NCBI RefSeq assembly: GCF_022539315.1
Contig: NC_066333.1
Location: 10,011,001 to 10,075,000 of the forward strand
Direction of reading: 5' to 3'
DNA length: 64,000 bases
Source of the DNA: Serinus canaria
Taxonomy: Eukaryota > Chordata > Aves > Passeriformes > Fringillidae
Shown: piece by piece, positions 35,120 to 47,840 of the stretch
How positions within the stretch are numbered: the stretch's first letter is position 1
Layout: each line of letters opens with the position of its first letter
Program-made: the position numbers and the translations under genes
The notes under the pieces: generated by a model
The model's database searches: none
The model's input: the letters and a program-made list of their open reading frames with translations, nothing else
Told to the model about the DNA's origin: nothing

Positions 35120-35340
35120 TTACCCTTAAGAGGTGGCAGCCGCATTTTAAGTAACCAACCTTTTCATCCGAGGCATGGGGGATTGAGACACACCAAATCC
35201 AGCCGAGGGGGCTGGATTTCAGCTCCTTTCTGGTCAGTTTGGGCAGCCCAGCTCTCTTGTAGCCGAGCTCTGGCCGCAGCGAGCCCCCAAGGGATGCTCT
35301 GACCTTTAGTACGAATTTAGATCTGCGCTGTGACTTCTCT
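35120..35340. promoter_or_regulatory. CpG-retaining segment, possible regulatory element
   Basis: About eight CpGs fall in 220 bp (for example GCAGCCGCA, CATCCGAGG, GTAGCCGAG, GGCCGCAGCGAG, AGTACGAAT, CTGCGCTG). The surrounding kilobases are nearly CpG-free. CpG retention without a coding frame suggests an unmethylated or constrained element such as an enhancer, about 12 kb upstream of LAMA5. This is inference from composition only. Confidence 0.3.
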
Positions 35341-35451
35341 AAATTGTGGCTGCCAGAGGTCCTGGGGTCACAGCTCTCCATCATCAGAGCACTTCCAGCT
35401 CCCAGCACACTCCCAGTGTGGGAGAAGGGATGCAATCATTGATGTTGATTT

Positions 35452-35467
35452 AAAAAAAAAAAAAAAA
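35452..35467. repeat. 16-base poly(A) tract
   Basis: A pure A-run is followed by GAAAGAAAAG. It could be a retroposon tail, but no poly(A) signal or known element precedes it. Confidence 0.85.
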
Positions 35468-38090
35468 GAAAGAAAAGCTTGATGTGAACTGAATGTAAAA
35501 ATGACAATCTGCTGGGGCATGTCCTTGTTTTGACTGCTCCGTATTAGAGATGCTTCTGACAAAATATAAGTGGCACCACCTAAATTTCTGGTGGAGGACA
35601 ACAAATGAGCTCTGAACATGTCCCACATGGTGTTTCTGCCACCTTCTAAATGGTTAAAGTAGGAGAGCTGCTCTCTTTGCTTGGATAAACAGGGTCTCTG
35701 TGTGAATAGCTTACAACCCCCAGCCATAATCCCTCTCTGATCTCTGGTTATAAAAATGATAGATGGAATGTAAACTCCATAAAGATCAGTAATCGCCAAA
35801 AGAGTAGAAAAAAATATTGGGAAGAGTTGTAAGGTTTTTCTGCATTCCTGAGGAATTCTGCAGGGATTCCTTTTCCTTGGTGGGGCTTGAGCTATTCCCC
35901 AGCTCATCTCCTTTCAAACTCGCTGTCTGGAGATGCTCATGGAGGATTTTCAAGTATTTCTAAAGAAGTCTGGCATGGGTTCAGTGTAACCTCGTGTAAG
36001 TGACTGCTGCTCACCCCTGGTGAAGCAGGGCAACAGGATGTGTGTACTTGTCAAAGAATTTGGGGCTTTTCTGCTGGCTCAGGTCCTGTGTGGTGCTCTC
36101 GGGAAAGGAGCTCTGACTCCAAAGCACCCCTGCTCTCTGGCAGAAGAGCAATTCTCTGTCATGCTATACATTTCAGAGTGTTCATGTGGAATCCTTTTTG
36201 CCCAATCTTTTGCACACCAGGCAGAGCTTCCCAACATAGCTATTGATCTTGTGTCTCGTGCTGCACGTCTGATTTTCAGGAGTTCACAGTTTACCTTCAA
36301 ATGTAACCATTTTACAGTGTACAAATGCAGATTTTAAGTTACATCTCTCTCTCAAAAAAACAACCCCAAACTCAGTCCTTTAGTACAGTTTGTGAAATAC
36401 TCTGGGGTTAAGAAGTGTGAAAGTGGATCTTCCCAAAAATGGGATAGTTGAACTGGGTTATGTCAGCTGCAGCCTTTGAAAAATCCAGCCCACTGCATAT
36501 GTGGAATATCTGCTGGATTTGAAATTAAGTTTCTGCTGGTTGGTGACAGTAAGGCAGTCTGGGGAAGGGGAAAATGCACCCAACAAGAGATGGTCTCATC
36601 CTTTGGCATGGGGTCTTGGGGTGAAGGTCCCAAGCCCAGCTGGTGCAGGTGGTTTGGTGGGACAGGGAATATCTATCAGGCACTTGTGGGGTGGCTGAAC
36701 CAGCAGTGCAGAAGCCATGCCTGGGCTGGGATCAGCCATCCTGAGGGATCTGGGGGGAAATGAGGAGGTTGTTTCACCTACACTTGTGCAGGGTTTTCCC
36801 AGGTACCTCCCAGCTCTGCAGGGCCCTTGGACCGTGTTCAGAGCAGCTGTGTCAGGTTGAACAGCTCCAGGGACAAAGTCAGGCTTTCATTTAGGAGGAA
36901 GGTGTTTGAGGTATGCTGCCAAGATGGTGTTTTATTGCAAATTATCAATGTCAGCTGCAGCAGAGACCACCCAGACTCTTCCCTGAGAACATGGCTGTGC
37001 TTTGAAACTGCTGTGAGGTTCTGTTGCCATCTTGTCCCTGCCCTGGGTACAAGCTGCTGCCATGTAGTGTTGGTGAGTCCTTTTCCTGTTCTCCTAGGAG
37101 AGTGTTTTACTTCAATATGTTTGCAGTCTGATTGTGTCTGCTTTCCAGCTGGGAAACTGGGGTGCAGGCAAGCAATCCTTCCAGGACCACGTAGGAAACT
37201 CATGAAAATTAAGGACTTAATCCAGACTCCAGATAAGCACTTAAAATATTTTGGGTTTTTTTCTTTTTTGCTGCTGATTACTGCAGCTCATTTATCTTTC
37301 CTGACAAACTCAGCCATCCCCATTGAAAATCTGGATTTGGCTGGAGACTACTCCAGCAAAACATTTGGGATTTTGCCCTGACAAGATCTGTGAGGCTGGC
37401 TGAAACAGCACAGCTTATGCATGCTCTAAGAATTAAAAACTCTGCTTTAAGTGCATTGACCTGTCTTTCTCTCCTACAAAGCAGATGGATCACTTTCAGT
37501 TCTGGCTTAATGACACTCCACTTGGCTATTCATCATTACTCCTAATATTAGGAACTCCTGCCTTAAATCAGCAAGAGCTGGATGTGCCTTTCAGCAGCTC
37601 GCAGTGCTTACCTGTGTTAACAGCCTCACACAGACATAGCTGTGCTTCCACATGCCTGACTTGTGCAGTCTCACAGGGAGGGCTATTCCTTAAATGGGTT
37701 AGGAGAGCTTAAAACAACAAACTGTAAAAGAATTGTTTACCCCCCTTTTTATAGCTGGGTCAGTTCACAACCTGGTTCCACAAACGGCTCTGTTGGCACA
37801 AGCAGAAGGGGAAGAAGGGTGAGCAGTGATTGTGTCAGTGCTGCTGCCAAGCACAACATGTTGTGAAGCCCCAGGCTCAGTCCCTCCTGTGTGGGGAGCA
37901 GGTCCCCTCCACTCCCTGCAGCCCCAAACACCATCCACAAACAGCAAAGGGACTCTGACACTTCCTCTCCCAGAGCCAGAGAGGGCCTGCAATAACAAGG
38001 GTTTGATAAACACCCCAAAGCACTTACTCTGCTTTTCCAGGGAGCTGCAGGCCAGGGAACAGCCAGAGAGACATAAAAGAGCAGAAGCAG
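35468..38090. other. Intergenic, no gene recognised
   Basis: The longest frames (minus strand 35368-35907 and plus strand 36827-37381, about 180 codons each) show no family signature, splice pattern or codon bias and are taken as chance. Confidence 0.5.
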
Positions 38091-38094
38091 AGTA

Positions 38095-38720
38095 GAGTGT
38101 AATTAACTTTAAACCCTGTGAAACTGCTGCTGCTGTGTGTGGCAGGCTCACTTTGGAGCACAGTTGGGTTTGGGGCAAGTTCTAATCTTGGTGTCAAGTC
38201 AAGGCTTGTCCAGAGAAAGTGTGCGTGCCTTTATTAGCATGCAAATCACATATCCTCCCTATCACACTGTCTCTGCATCCCTCCCTCTAGAGCTGTTTAG
38301 TAGAAGCAGGCAAGAACTAATTAAATTGCTTTATTCCCCCTTGGAGTGCAGAGCCCAGGGCAGGAATGCCAAGGGGCACACGCCCGTGCCCTCTCTGCTG
38401 CCACAAGGAGTGTGGCAGGCCTGACCTTCACCTCATTAGGCAAGGAATAAATCCCCTGCCATGAAGATGAGGATGTCAGGCACTGGATGCATAAATCACA
38501 TCAGGAGTTTCCAAATGGCTTTCATCTTGGGAGTCCTTACCAGTTCAGAGCTATGGATCAATCCAGAGTGGATACCTTTCTGCAGTAACTCCACATCTGA
38601 AGTTCTTTAATGATGTGTCTCCTTTAAATAAGATCCTAAAAGCCCAAGCCAGCTGAAACGGTAGCACACAATCAAGTTAATTACTTTAATTACTATGAAA
38701 TTATCAGACAGCGTATTTGT
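38095..38720. promoter_or_regulatory. Cluster of homeodomain and POU-type motifs, candidate enhancer
   Basis: A perfect octamer ATGCAAAT lies at 38239-38246. TAATTA or ATTAA cores occur near 38101 and 38320. Two exact head-to-tail copies of TTAATTACT lie at 38677-38694. Motif density is well above the surrounding sequence. The function is inferred and conservation was not tested. Confidence 0.3.
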
Positions 38721-41700
38721 AATTTTAATCTCCTAATCCACAAAGTGCCTTTTTCCCTTTAGTGCTCCTAAAGAAAGTAAGATAGCTTTTGCTTTCCTTG
38801 CCAGCTTTTCAAGGATCTTTGAAAACTGAGAAGAAACCTCCCACAAATAGCCTGGCTGTGATTATGAGGTTTCTTTTTTCGTTATTTAAAATATCATCCT
38901 CTATATGAATGCAAAGCATTTAAAAGCAGTAATAGGATCTATCCCAGCAACCAGGCATTTGAGTTTGAGATTTCTTGGGTTACTTGGGCTGTACAAAGGT
39001 AATGCACAACATAAACCTTCCCTAAAGTGCTGAGGAAATTGGAGCTTATGGCAAGGGAAAACCAGTAGCCAAAGAATGAGCCCAGGGCTGCTCTCTGTTG
39101 TTTCCAGCTGCCTTATTTGAAGTGTTAGGGCTGCAAAACTGCACTCAGAGTTCTGCACTGAAGGATCCCAAAGTGCTTCCCCCTGGTATGAAAAAGGATT
39201 CCTGACCTCCAAGCCTGCAGCCACCCTGCACTTCAGCTCATCCTCTGGGACAATCCAAGATTCTCCAGGGTATCAAGGCTGTTTGTAGAGAAACATCCCT
39301 CTGCAAGCTCCTGAACTCCCAGCCTGGAGAGCCCTGAGATGAGAGCTGGCCATGGCCCTTCCATTCACCAGCCCTTGGAGCTGGGTTCAGGGCTCACTGT
39401 GCTCCTGATCTGTGTAAATCCTGACACACCAGCAGTTCTTGTGCTTGCTGTTTGATCTCCTGGAAGGGGAAGAGGCTGGGCAGAATTTGTGGGATTTTCA
39501 CTGAAGTCTATTGGATTTATGGGGTCCAAGCAGGGCTTAGCTGTTAAATCCATTTTTTACAAACTTCAAAATGCACCTACATTGCATCGTTGAGCATCTT
39601 ACAGCTTTTATTCTTCTCATACCCCTCTGACTGCAATTCCTTTTCATTTTGAGTTGAGGTAAAGAGGGAAAGAAAAAGTTCAGGGATGTGTCCAAGGTCA
39701 TGCAAGGAAGCAGTAGTGAAGGGACTTGAGCCTCAGGAATAATTTAAGCTCTTGGCTGTGGCACCATCTCTCTCTGTGATGTCTGAAACAGGCTCATAGC
39801 TCTTCTATTGTGGAGAAAGCACCTATTTTCCTATTTGTTACCTCTTCCTACGGGAGGGAATTATTTTTAAGCACAAAACAGCTGGCTGTTCCTAATGAGC
39901 TACTGTAGGAATAATCTGCATGGTACAAAAAAAACCCCTCAGATGCTTTCCCAAATAGGAAGTAATTTAGATTTCAGATTAATGGCTGTGACAATGGAAA
40001 CAAATGAAATCTTTTCCTGACATGGAGCCCAAACCATGGGTTGTTTATATTGATGGTGGACACAGGTGTGAAATGTGTCTTGTGCTGCACATGGGGAGCA
40101 CCCACTACAGAAAGGCACAAATATCCCTTCTGTGCAGAGCTCCCAGCCTGTGGTGAGCATTTAGTGTGGGAGTCAGCTGGTGCTGGGGACTGCTGACAAC
40201 TCTTGCTCTTGCAAGCCTTCCTCTTGTGCAGGCACTCTGCCTGATCCCACTCAGGGAAATGAATCCTTCCCCAGAAATAAGAGCAAGAGTGAGAGGCAAG
40301 GAGGATCAGGGCACTCACTGAGTTGTTCTCTCTGGGACCTGTAAATCCTCAATCCTGGCTGTGAAAGGAGCTTCACAAAATGAAAATTAAGGCTCGAGGT
40401 GGAGAGCAGGGATGGAGGGAGCCTGCACAAGGAGCAAGCCCAGGTCTGGGGCAGGGATGGCACTCCAGGCTGTCAGGTGCAGTCTATAAGGGAACTGGAG
40501 CTGAAGTTTCTCCTGCTGTCAATGCCCTGTGGATGAGATGGGGACAGCCTTCATGGGGACAGCAGGGCTGTAATCCAGGGCTTTCTTCACAGGGATCTGC
40601 TCAAACAGAGAATTTCTGCTCTGTGCAAGCCTTAAGCTGTACATCGTCATCAGCACAACCTGAACACTCAGACAGCAAGTGGGGAGCAGTGTGCCTGCAG
40701 TGCCAGGGAGCCTGGGAGGGACAGGAGGGGAGAGGCTTGCTCAGATCTGGATTTTGTGGCAGAAGGGCCACTGAGATGTGTGCATGGAGCATTTCTTACT
40801 TTGCATTGCATGAAGGCCCTCAGCATTCCCCATGTGTTCTGCTCTCTAATAAGGTTAACAGGGTAAAGAAAATGTTACCAAATGCATTCTAACTGATGAC
40901 TGCAATTTGCACTCAGCTGTTACGCTGCTGGCTTTTCTGTCTTAGAAACTGCAGAATGGGAAAGCCCAGCCTGTGTTACTGAGAGGGGTGAGATGAAAGT
41001 GAGGAGCTGCAGAGTGAAGCTCCACAAATTTCTCTTGCACTTGGTCAAACTACAAACAATCAGATTAAGCCATAACTGCATAAATGGGGCTTGAGTGTGT
41101 TTGCTCTGCTGACTTGGTCATGCATTCAGGACGTTCAGACTGGTGTAACTGCAGCCCAGGAGGTATTAGTCACGCTGGGAGGACTTCAGTGAATATAAGA
41201 GGGCTTCATCTGGGCAGTTACCAAGGCAACTCTTGCTAATATTTCATTACAATGCTTCTGCCCTCTGCAAGTCCCATGGATTAGGACTAGGAATCTCAGA
41301 AAGAAGAGTTGATTGTCAATATTGTGCTTGGATTGAATGTATCCCAGAGAGAAAAAAAAAAAAAGGTGAAGCATTTCCTTTAGGCAGAGGCACAATGCAC
41401 AGCTGGAGCTAAACTCTGTCATCCAGCACTGCCTTGTGCCCTGAGGAGAGCCCAAATAATCTCCCTCTTTCCAGCTGTGAAATAGATGGAAAATGCAGGT
41501 ATGAACTGATCCTCACTGGTGAGGAGGTGCAGAGCAGCAGAGCTGTGCCAGCTCCCGTTCAGAGGGGCTGCAGCACAACCTGCCCCAGGACAGGACCTCA
41601 AACTGGGGGACAGTGCCACTGTGGCTGTCACTGCTGTGTTTGCTGGCTCTGTGCACCTTCCCTAACTGGGTTCCTTGTCACTGATTCCCTTGGGGAGTCA

Positions 41701-44700
41701 CAGCCACTGTGTGTTGGACTGGGCATCCTGTCCCTCTGGGAAAACACATGTGAAAATAAAAGGGCATCTGCTGGTGTGGGATATTGCTTGAGATGTTCTT
41801 TCCTCTGGGCCAGCAGCAGGGGTCTGTTGCTTGTTCCTAATTACACTTTTCATTAGCTGTGTATTATTTCTTGTTAATGAAACAGGATTTAATAGGAAAA
41901 TGGCAATACAGCTATCCTGTATGACAGAGATTAGAAGTGCTACTGGGTTTTTATCTGCTACCAGTAATTTCAACCTAGTTTTTGAAAAACTGGATTTGAT
42001 GTTGGTGAAAGCCAACAAGGGTATGTCATGACCCCATGCCTGAAGACTATTTATGTGCACATAGCCACAGGGCACAGAATCAACCCCAGATGAAGTAATC
42101 TGTGGGAGGATGAACTTCCAGGCATTCAAAGAAGTTTCAATGACATAGCAGGAGAAGTCCTATTCTCTGAGTCAGGCTTGAGTCAGTTTCCCATCTGCAG
42201 TGCTGGATGTGTCCCACCTTTCAGACAAGGAGCAAATGCACGTTCTGTCTGTGTGTCTCCAGTTTGTCCCAGTGCTCTGTCACACTCGAGGGAGTGTGTA
42301 ACCCCAGCACTGCTCTGGTTTTCACCCTGAGCACATTCACTCATCCCCCTGCTTCCTCCCTGGATTCAACTTGACACAGAGCTCTTGGTCCTCCTGCAGT
42401 GCTGAACAAGCACCAAAGCTCTCCCCAGGAGTAGCTGCACTTTTCTGGTGGGTGAACTGATCTCTGTTGACATGTCAGCTCGTTAAATCTGCAGGGCCCT
42501 TCTGGCTGAAGGCAGGGCTGTGTGGCACATTTAAAACATTATTTAGTTATTAACAGAAAAGCAGCTGTGCTCCTGTTTGAGCTGCGCAAAGAAAAACACA
42601 CAGCTAGTGATGACCCAGCCCCGAGCGTGCCTAGGAGACAGCACTTATGTGTGTTTTCCATGTGCCCCAGGATAATACAGAGTTCAGGCTTTAAAAGAAA
42701 GTATTTGGGTCCTTGCCAGGTAGACAGACAGTATGAATGAAACACCTGTTCTGGCTTTGGGAGGGTTTTGGAACCATTTGATTACCGGGAAGGTACAGGC
42801 TGACCTTAAAGGGAGTTGAATTCTCTGGTGTAGAGTAACATGTCCTGCTACATTACGAATCTTCTTGATCTCTTGGTGAAAATGTCCACAGCAGACAAAA
42901 CACAGATGCCTGCTGCTTTTGGTTTTAACTAAAAGGTGATGCTTGGGCATGGCAAATTGACCAGCTCTCTCTCAAAACAGTCTTTTTCAATTTTGGATAA
43001 ATGTTAAAGGAGGAACACTATAAAGGAAACAAAGATAAAACACATTAAAGTAATTCTACTGAGAGAGGAAAAATAACTGTTCATTCCAGATGCCTCCTAA
43101 TCTGGTTCTTGCCAATCCTCCTTGGTACTTGGCAGTTTTAGGGGGCTGCATTTTCACATGGTGTAATTCAATTCCAAAAAAGATATAAAGAATTATGTCT
43201 TTCCTAGAGTTGCTTCCTATTGAATCACCTTATCACTCTGGTCTGGTTTGTTCAGTCTTAACTATTTCTGTCAATGAGGCAAAACCAGTTTTCATAAAAG
43301 CAGACTACAGCAGATGGTAGTGTGATGAGTTTGGTCATCCCCTCTGGCTTTTGGCTTCATATGTTCATAAGAACCAGTCTGAGAAACCAAGGCAAATCCT
43401 GGTCAAATTCCTCATGCCTTCAACAAAACTCTCCAGTACTTTCCCACTGCAGATTCAAGCTGTGCCCTAGCTCCCCCGATGCAGAAGGGTTTAAAAAGCT
43501 GTAATTGAGCTGTCAGTTTGAAGAACAAACAGGGGAAATGTACTTTAGGTCTCTGTTTGGGGCTGTTTGCAGAACTGTCTGTATGTGCATGTGTGGGGGT
43601 CTGTGTGAACAGGAGGGGAGCTCCTTTCTGAGCCTCTGTGAACTCAGCAAACCCCTGCAAACCTCACATGGGACCTGCTGATGCCTCTTGTGGGTTTGTT
43701 TTACAACCATCTGAGGTAGAGCCTGTGGAGACTGTAAAATTATAAAGCTGGAGATGTGCTTGAAGGATATTGATTGCACTTCTGGTTTGTGTTAGTCAAC
43801 TCCAGCTCATGCAGAATTAGTTCTTAGCTCCTGGTGGCTGCTCCTGACACACTTGAGTCAAGGCACAACACTCTTATAAATGATGAGCTTGGTGTGGAGT
43901 TCTGGGGTCAGCACAGAGCACAGCTCAGGAAACACCTTCCTTCACAGAGCCTGCAGCAGGGTAGCAGGAAAGTGATTAAATCTTCCCTGAGATAAATCTT
44001 CCCTGTTCCTGACCCTACACCATACAACAACCCTATGCTCACTTATTTCCCCTGGCTCAGGCCCTGCTCTCAGTGATGGCTCTGGCTGTGGTGGTGCCTT
44101 GGTAGGAAATATTGCAAGGAAATGGGTCTTTCTCCATTGGCCATATGTTGCTTTTCCTGGAGTGAAAGAACTTACATTTCTCTGTAAATCCAGATAAAAC
44201 CAGAGAATTTACTCACAGGAAGCAGAATGTGTCTGTGTCATTGCTGAATTACTCACTCCTGGCTGTGGGATGCTTCCCTGTGCTCCTGCTGTAGGTTAAA
44301 AGGTTCTGCATAGACAGGAAAACTCTCACTTGTAACTTGCAGAATCTTTGTTCAGATTTAGGAACTGGGTTCCCTCACCAAGATAAGTTGTTTGGAGCCC
44401 ATACATTGAATTTGTTCTCAGATTTCTTTTAAGCTCTTCCTGTCCCTCCATGCCCCCAAATTCCTTCTGCCACTCTACAGTTTGCTTGAAGAAAGAGCTC
44501 GTGGTTTCTGGTGGCAGCTTTGGGCAAGCTCCTCATGGTCCTGCAGTTTTTAGGTAGGCAAAAGTAAAACCTTCAGTGGAACTGGGATGCCTTTAGCAGG
44601 TGCAGATGGATAACAGCATGGATGAGGTCGTGTTACTACATGTAGGCTGAAAGAAGACTGGAGCAGGAATGCTACAGGCTGGATTCTTCTTTTCCAGTTC

Positions 44701-45700
44701 TCTCTGCATTCACTGGTCGTGGTTTGGGTTTAAAATGAAAAGTCTCTTCTGCTTCAACACCTCTTATTTGAGAGCATGTCACTGTGACCAGCTTTGTGAA
44801 GCCAAGCCAAGAAGCACCAGTGCTTCAAGGAACCAGTAAAATTCAAAGAGGGATCAGAGCAGTAAAGGAATGGCAAATGTCCAGGGATGTTGAAATTTAC
44901 GCTCAGAAAAAGCTCTTAAATGGAAGAAAGGCTTCACTACTCAAGCAAAGTTCTAGCTGTTAAAAATCAGGCAACATCTTTTCTGGGAGCAGAGTATTCC
45001 TCAGCCACCCATGGGGGTTTGCACTGGAAATGTTTGCTGCTGGTGACTCTCAGGTGAGGTGTTAGACCAGATGGGACTCCTGTCCCAATCAGTAAACATG
45101 ACCTTTTTTCTTGAGTGTGGCTGAAAAGAGTTGGCATCAGGGAAGGGGTTCAAGCTGTTAACCTCAACTTTTTGGTTAACCTCTAAATTAAATGTTTAGC
45201 AATGCTAGAAACCCTCTGTCTTTTTCTTCCTGTGCTGGAAAAAGACCTCCAGAATGCCCTGTCTTTAAACTATTTCCATTGCTTCTTGGAAAACTTCAGA
45301 TCCCCTCAGTTACAGGTAGCCTAAGTATGATTTCAGTCTTCAAACTGTCTTTGACTCTGCAGTCAACTGGAGGCCAGTTCAGACTGCAAAAGGGTCATTT
45401 TTTCTGCGTGGTGCTCTTGAGTCTGTGCCACAAAACCCACGTGCTAACTGTGATTTCACTTTCCTTAATTGCATTTTGGAAGGGAGATTAATTATATTAC
45501 CACTAGAGGGATTACAGATATTAGACTGGCCCAAGTGTTTTGCCCTGAAACTCTTGTGGGGGTGGGAGAAAGTTATTTTCCTAATCTGTGCCCTGCTTTC
45601 CTTGTTAACTCTTTTTACGTATTTACAGGTGCCATGGGGTGTAAGTAGCTAATTAAATATGGTATTTGATAAAGTTGAAGGAAGTTTTAATTCCTGTCCT
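38721..45700. other. Intergenic, no gene recognised
   Basis: Seven kilobases of CpG-poor sequence with only short, unconvincing open frames. No transposon family is recognised. Two GTTAACC motifs at 45157-45163 and 45174-45180 lie close together. Confidence 0.5.
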
Positions 45701-45719
45701 GTGGAGTATTGGTCTCCCC

Positions 45720-46380
45720 CACATAAACATGTTAGTTAACGATTACTGCAGAGCAGAAATATTTTCAAAGGTGGCTGTTCCCAGCGGAACCTACTCATTT
45801 TCAAGCACGGTTTAAAGGGCAAAGACTGTCCGTTCTCTTGATAAGAATTTGTTTTTAAAGGTTCTATTTAGCTTTTAAAGGATACATTCATCCGCTTGGA
45901 GATAAGATCTTGCATTAAGTGGGGAAACCAAGGGAAAGGTTTCCAAAGAGACGGGCGGGCAGGAAGGGGTTAAAAGATGTCTGAAAGCGCTTTAGGAAAT
46001 CTTTCTAACTGAATGGGTTTGGCGGCCGTGCTTCAGTGCTTCCTCACCATGTGGAACCAGGCACCTCTCACCGCCCTGCGCTCCCAAATCCTGATGTCAT
46101 GACAATGTGATCCCCGGGAAACAGCTGGCACTGGATGCTCCCGATGGCGTGGGGCAGGAAAGGAATGGCAAAAATGGCAAATCCTCCCCCTCCCGGTGCT
46201 CGGAGCCGCCAGCAGCACCTGGCTGGAGGGCTGCCAGTGCCCCACTGTCTGCAGAACCCTGTGGAAACCTGACAATAAATCCATATATACATTTATATAC
46301 ATTCACTGTGCTCCGCACACAGCAGGAGGGATCTTTCAAAAGCCCCCGAAAGTGCTGAAATCAGGGTAATTGCAGAACCC
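45720..46380 (+). promoter_or_regulatory. CpG-rich element upstream of LAMA5 with GATA motifs
   Basis: CpGs become frequent here, 1.2-1.8 kb before the LAMA5 start codon. There are two GATA-factor sites, TGATAAG at 45839-45845 and AGATAAG at 45900-45906. A GTTAAC core lies at about 45735, a GGGCAAAGACT (nuclear-receptor/TCF-like) site near 45818, and a TTAAGTGG (NK-class homeodomain-like) site near 45915. I interpret it as a distal promoter or enhancer of LAMA5. Confidence 0.35.
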
Positions 46381-47300
46381 GGCTGGTATATGCCATGTGG
46401 AAATTCAGTTCGTGGAACTGAATATATTTGAGCCACAGGCATCACAATGTGGGGGGTTTTGTTTGTTTATTTGTTTTCTTTTTAAACCTTTTCATACTTA
46501 AGACAGTAGCTTTTCCAAGAGGACTGACTGGTACCTCCTAGGCTGTCCACAGAAAATAAGAAACAAAGAGGATGATGTGATGCAAAGAGAAATGCCCAGC
46601 AGCAGCCTGTGAAGACCTGGGCAGGCTTTAGAGCTTGTTTCCCTTCCTGTGGGGTTCAAATACTGCAGCAATCCAACTGTTTGGAGCCCAGACCTGGTGT
46701 CTTGGTACGTCCTACTTTAAAGATGCAGTCTTGTCCACTTCAGGCACAACATTTCATGTGTATTATTTAATTCTTGGGTTTTAAAACAGTCTGTGTTTGC
46801 CAGAAAATCAAAGCAGTGGTTTGATGAGTTAATTTATGTGTTGCTCTTTATGTTCAGGTTTTTATCTGTAAAATGTCTCCCCCCCCCAGCAGCATAAAGA
46901 GCTGACGGTGCATGTGTCACACCACGGAGGGATTGTCCACAGGCAGTGATGGGAGAAAGTTGGGCTATCGCTGAGCTGCTTCCTTCCCCCTTAGGTGAGA
47001 AGGTAAAGTCATTTCCCCAAAGCCATCCTTTCCGGGGAAAGTGGAAGTAAAATTTTCGCTACCCAAATTAAATGAGAACCCACAGCATACCTCGAGGAGC
47101 GCGAACTGGGTTTGGTCAAGCCCAGTTCCCCTGTTTTGTTAATTAGTAATCGAGTTTTTCCTGTAGATAACCCGATCTATCGCTTAATGGAGTTTACCGT
47201 ACTAAAACCCCAGCGAGCCGCCGCGGGCAGCGCAGCCCCGCAGACACAATGGGCACATTGTTCCCTGGGGAGGGGGCGGCATCCTTCACCGCCGGGGCCG

Positions 47301-47432
47301 GGGGGTTCCCGAGGCGGCAAAGGGTTAACCGGGGCGGCGGGGACAGGGGGTTCCCGAGGCGGCAAAGGGTTAACCGGGGCGGCGGGGACAGGGGGTTCCC
47401 GAGGCGGCAAAGGGTTAACCGGGGCGGCGGGG
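47301..47432. repeat. Three 45-bp tandem repeats in the LAMA5 promoter
   Basis: Copies start at 47301, 47346 and 47391. The unit is GGGGGTTCCCGAGGCGGCAA, AGGGTTAACCGGGGCGGCGG, GGACA; the last copy lacks the final three bases. The copies are identical. Each contains the palindrome GGTTAACC and a GGGGCGGCGGGG (Sp/KLF-like) box. The array ends about 125 bp before the start codon. Confidence 0.95.
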
Positions 47433-47555
47433 CCGCCCGGCCCCTCCCCGCAGCCGGGGCTGAAGTAGCGCGGCGGCGGCAGAGAGGGGCAGAGCCGAGC
47501 GGAGCCGGGCCAGCGGAGCCGGTGCCGCAGCGCTGCCCGGCCCCGCCGAGCGAAG

Positions 47556-47840
47556 ATGGCGAAGGCGGCGGAGCGGGGCGGTGTGCGGCTCCTGCTCCTG
47601 CTGTCCCTGCTGCTGCTGCTGCCCGCCGCCGCCCGGCCGCCCGCCTCCTTCCCCAGCGATGTGAACGGGCACAGCCTCCACCCGCCCTACTTCAACCTGG
47701 CCGAGGGCACCCGCATCTCCGCCACCGCCACCTGCGGCGAGGAGGCGGCGGGCGCCGGCAGCCGGCGCGCCGTGGAGGATCTGTACTGCAAGCTGGTGGG
47801 CGGCCCGGTGGCCGGGGGGGACCCCAACCAGACCATCCAG
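47556..47840 (+). CDS. LAMA5: LAMA5 coding exon 1
   Basis: 95 codons in phase 0; the donor is GTACGG. It contains the signal peptide and the start of the laminin N-terminal domain, up to GGDPNQTIQ. Expected cleavage is near the AAARPPA segment. The first 35 residues differ from human, as signal peptides do. Confidence 0.96.

Noticed and set aside
35764..35774. TGGAATGTAAA, identical to the start of miR-1, which maps to the same chromosome region in vertebrates
   Set aside because: Only 11 bases match, the rest of the mature sequence does not follow, and no hairpin or neighbouring miR-133 is present.
35368..35907. Minus-strand open frame of 179 codons
   Set aside because: It includes translation of a poly(A) run as a Phe string, has no recognised domain and no splice partner. 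It is most likely chance.
36827..37381. Plus-strand open frame of 184 codons
   Set aside because: Composition and codon use look like random intergenic DNA. No domain or signal that I trust.
47301..47432. Regular repeats resembling a CRISPR array
   Set aside because: The units are directly abutting with no spacers, in a vertebrate promoter. It is a minisatellite.
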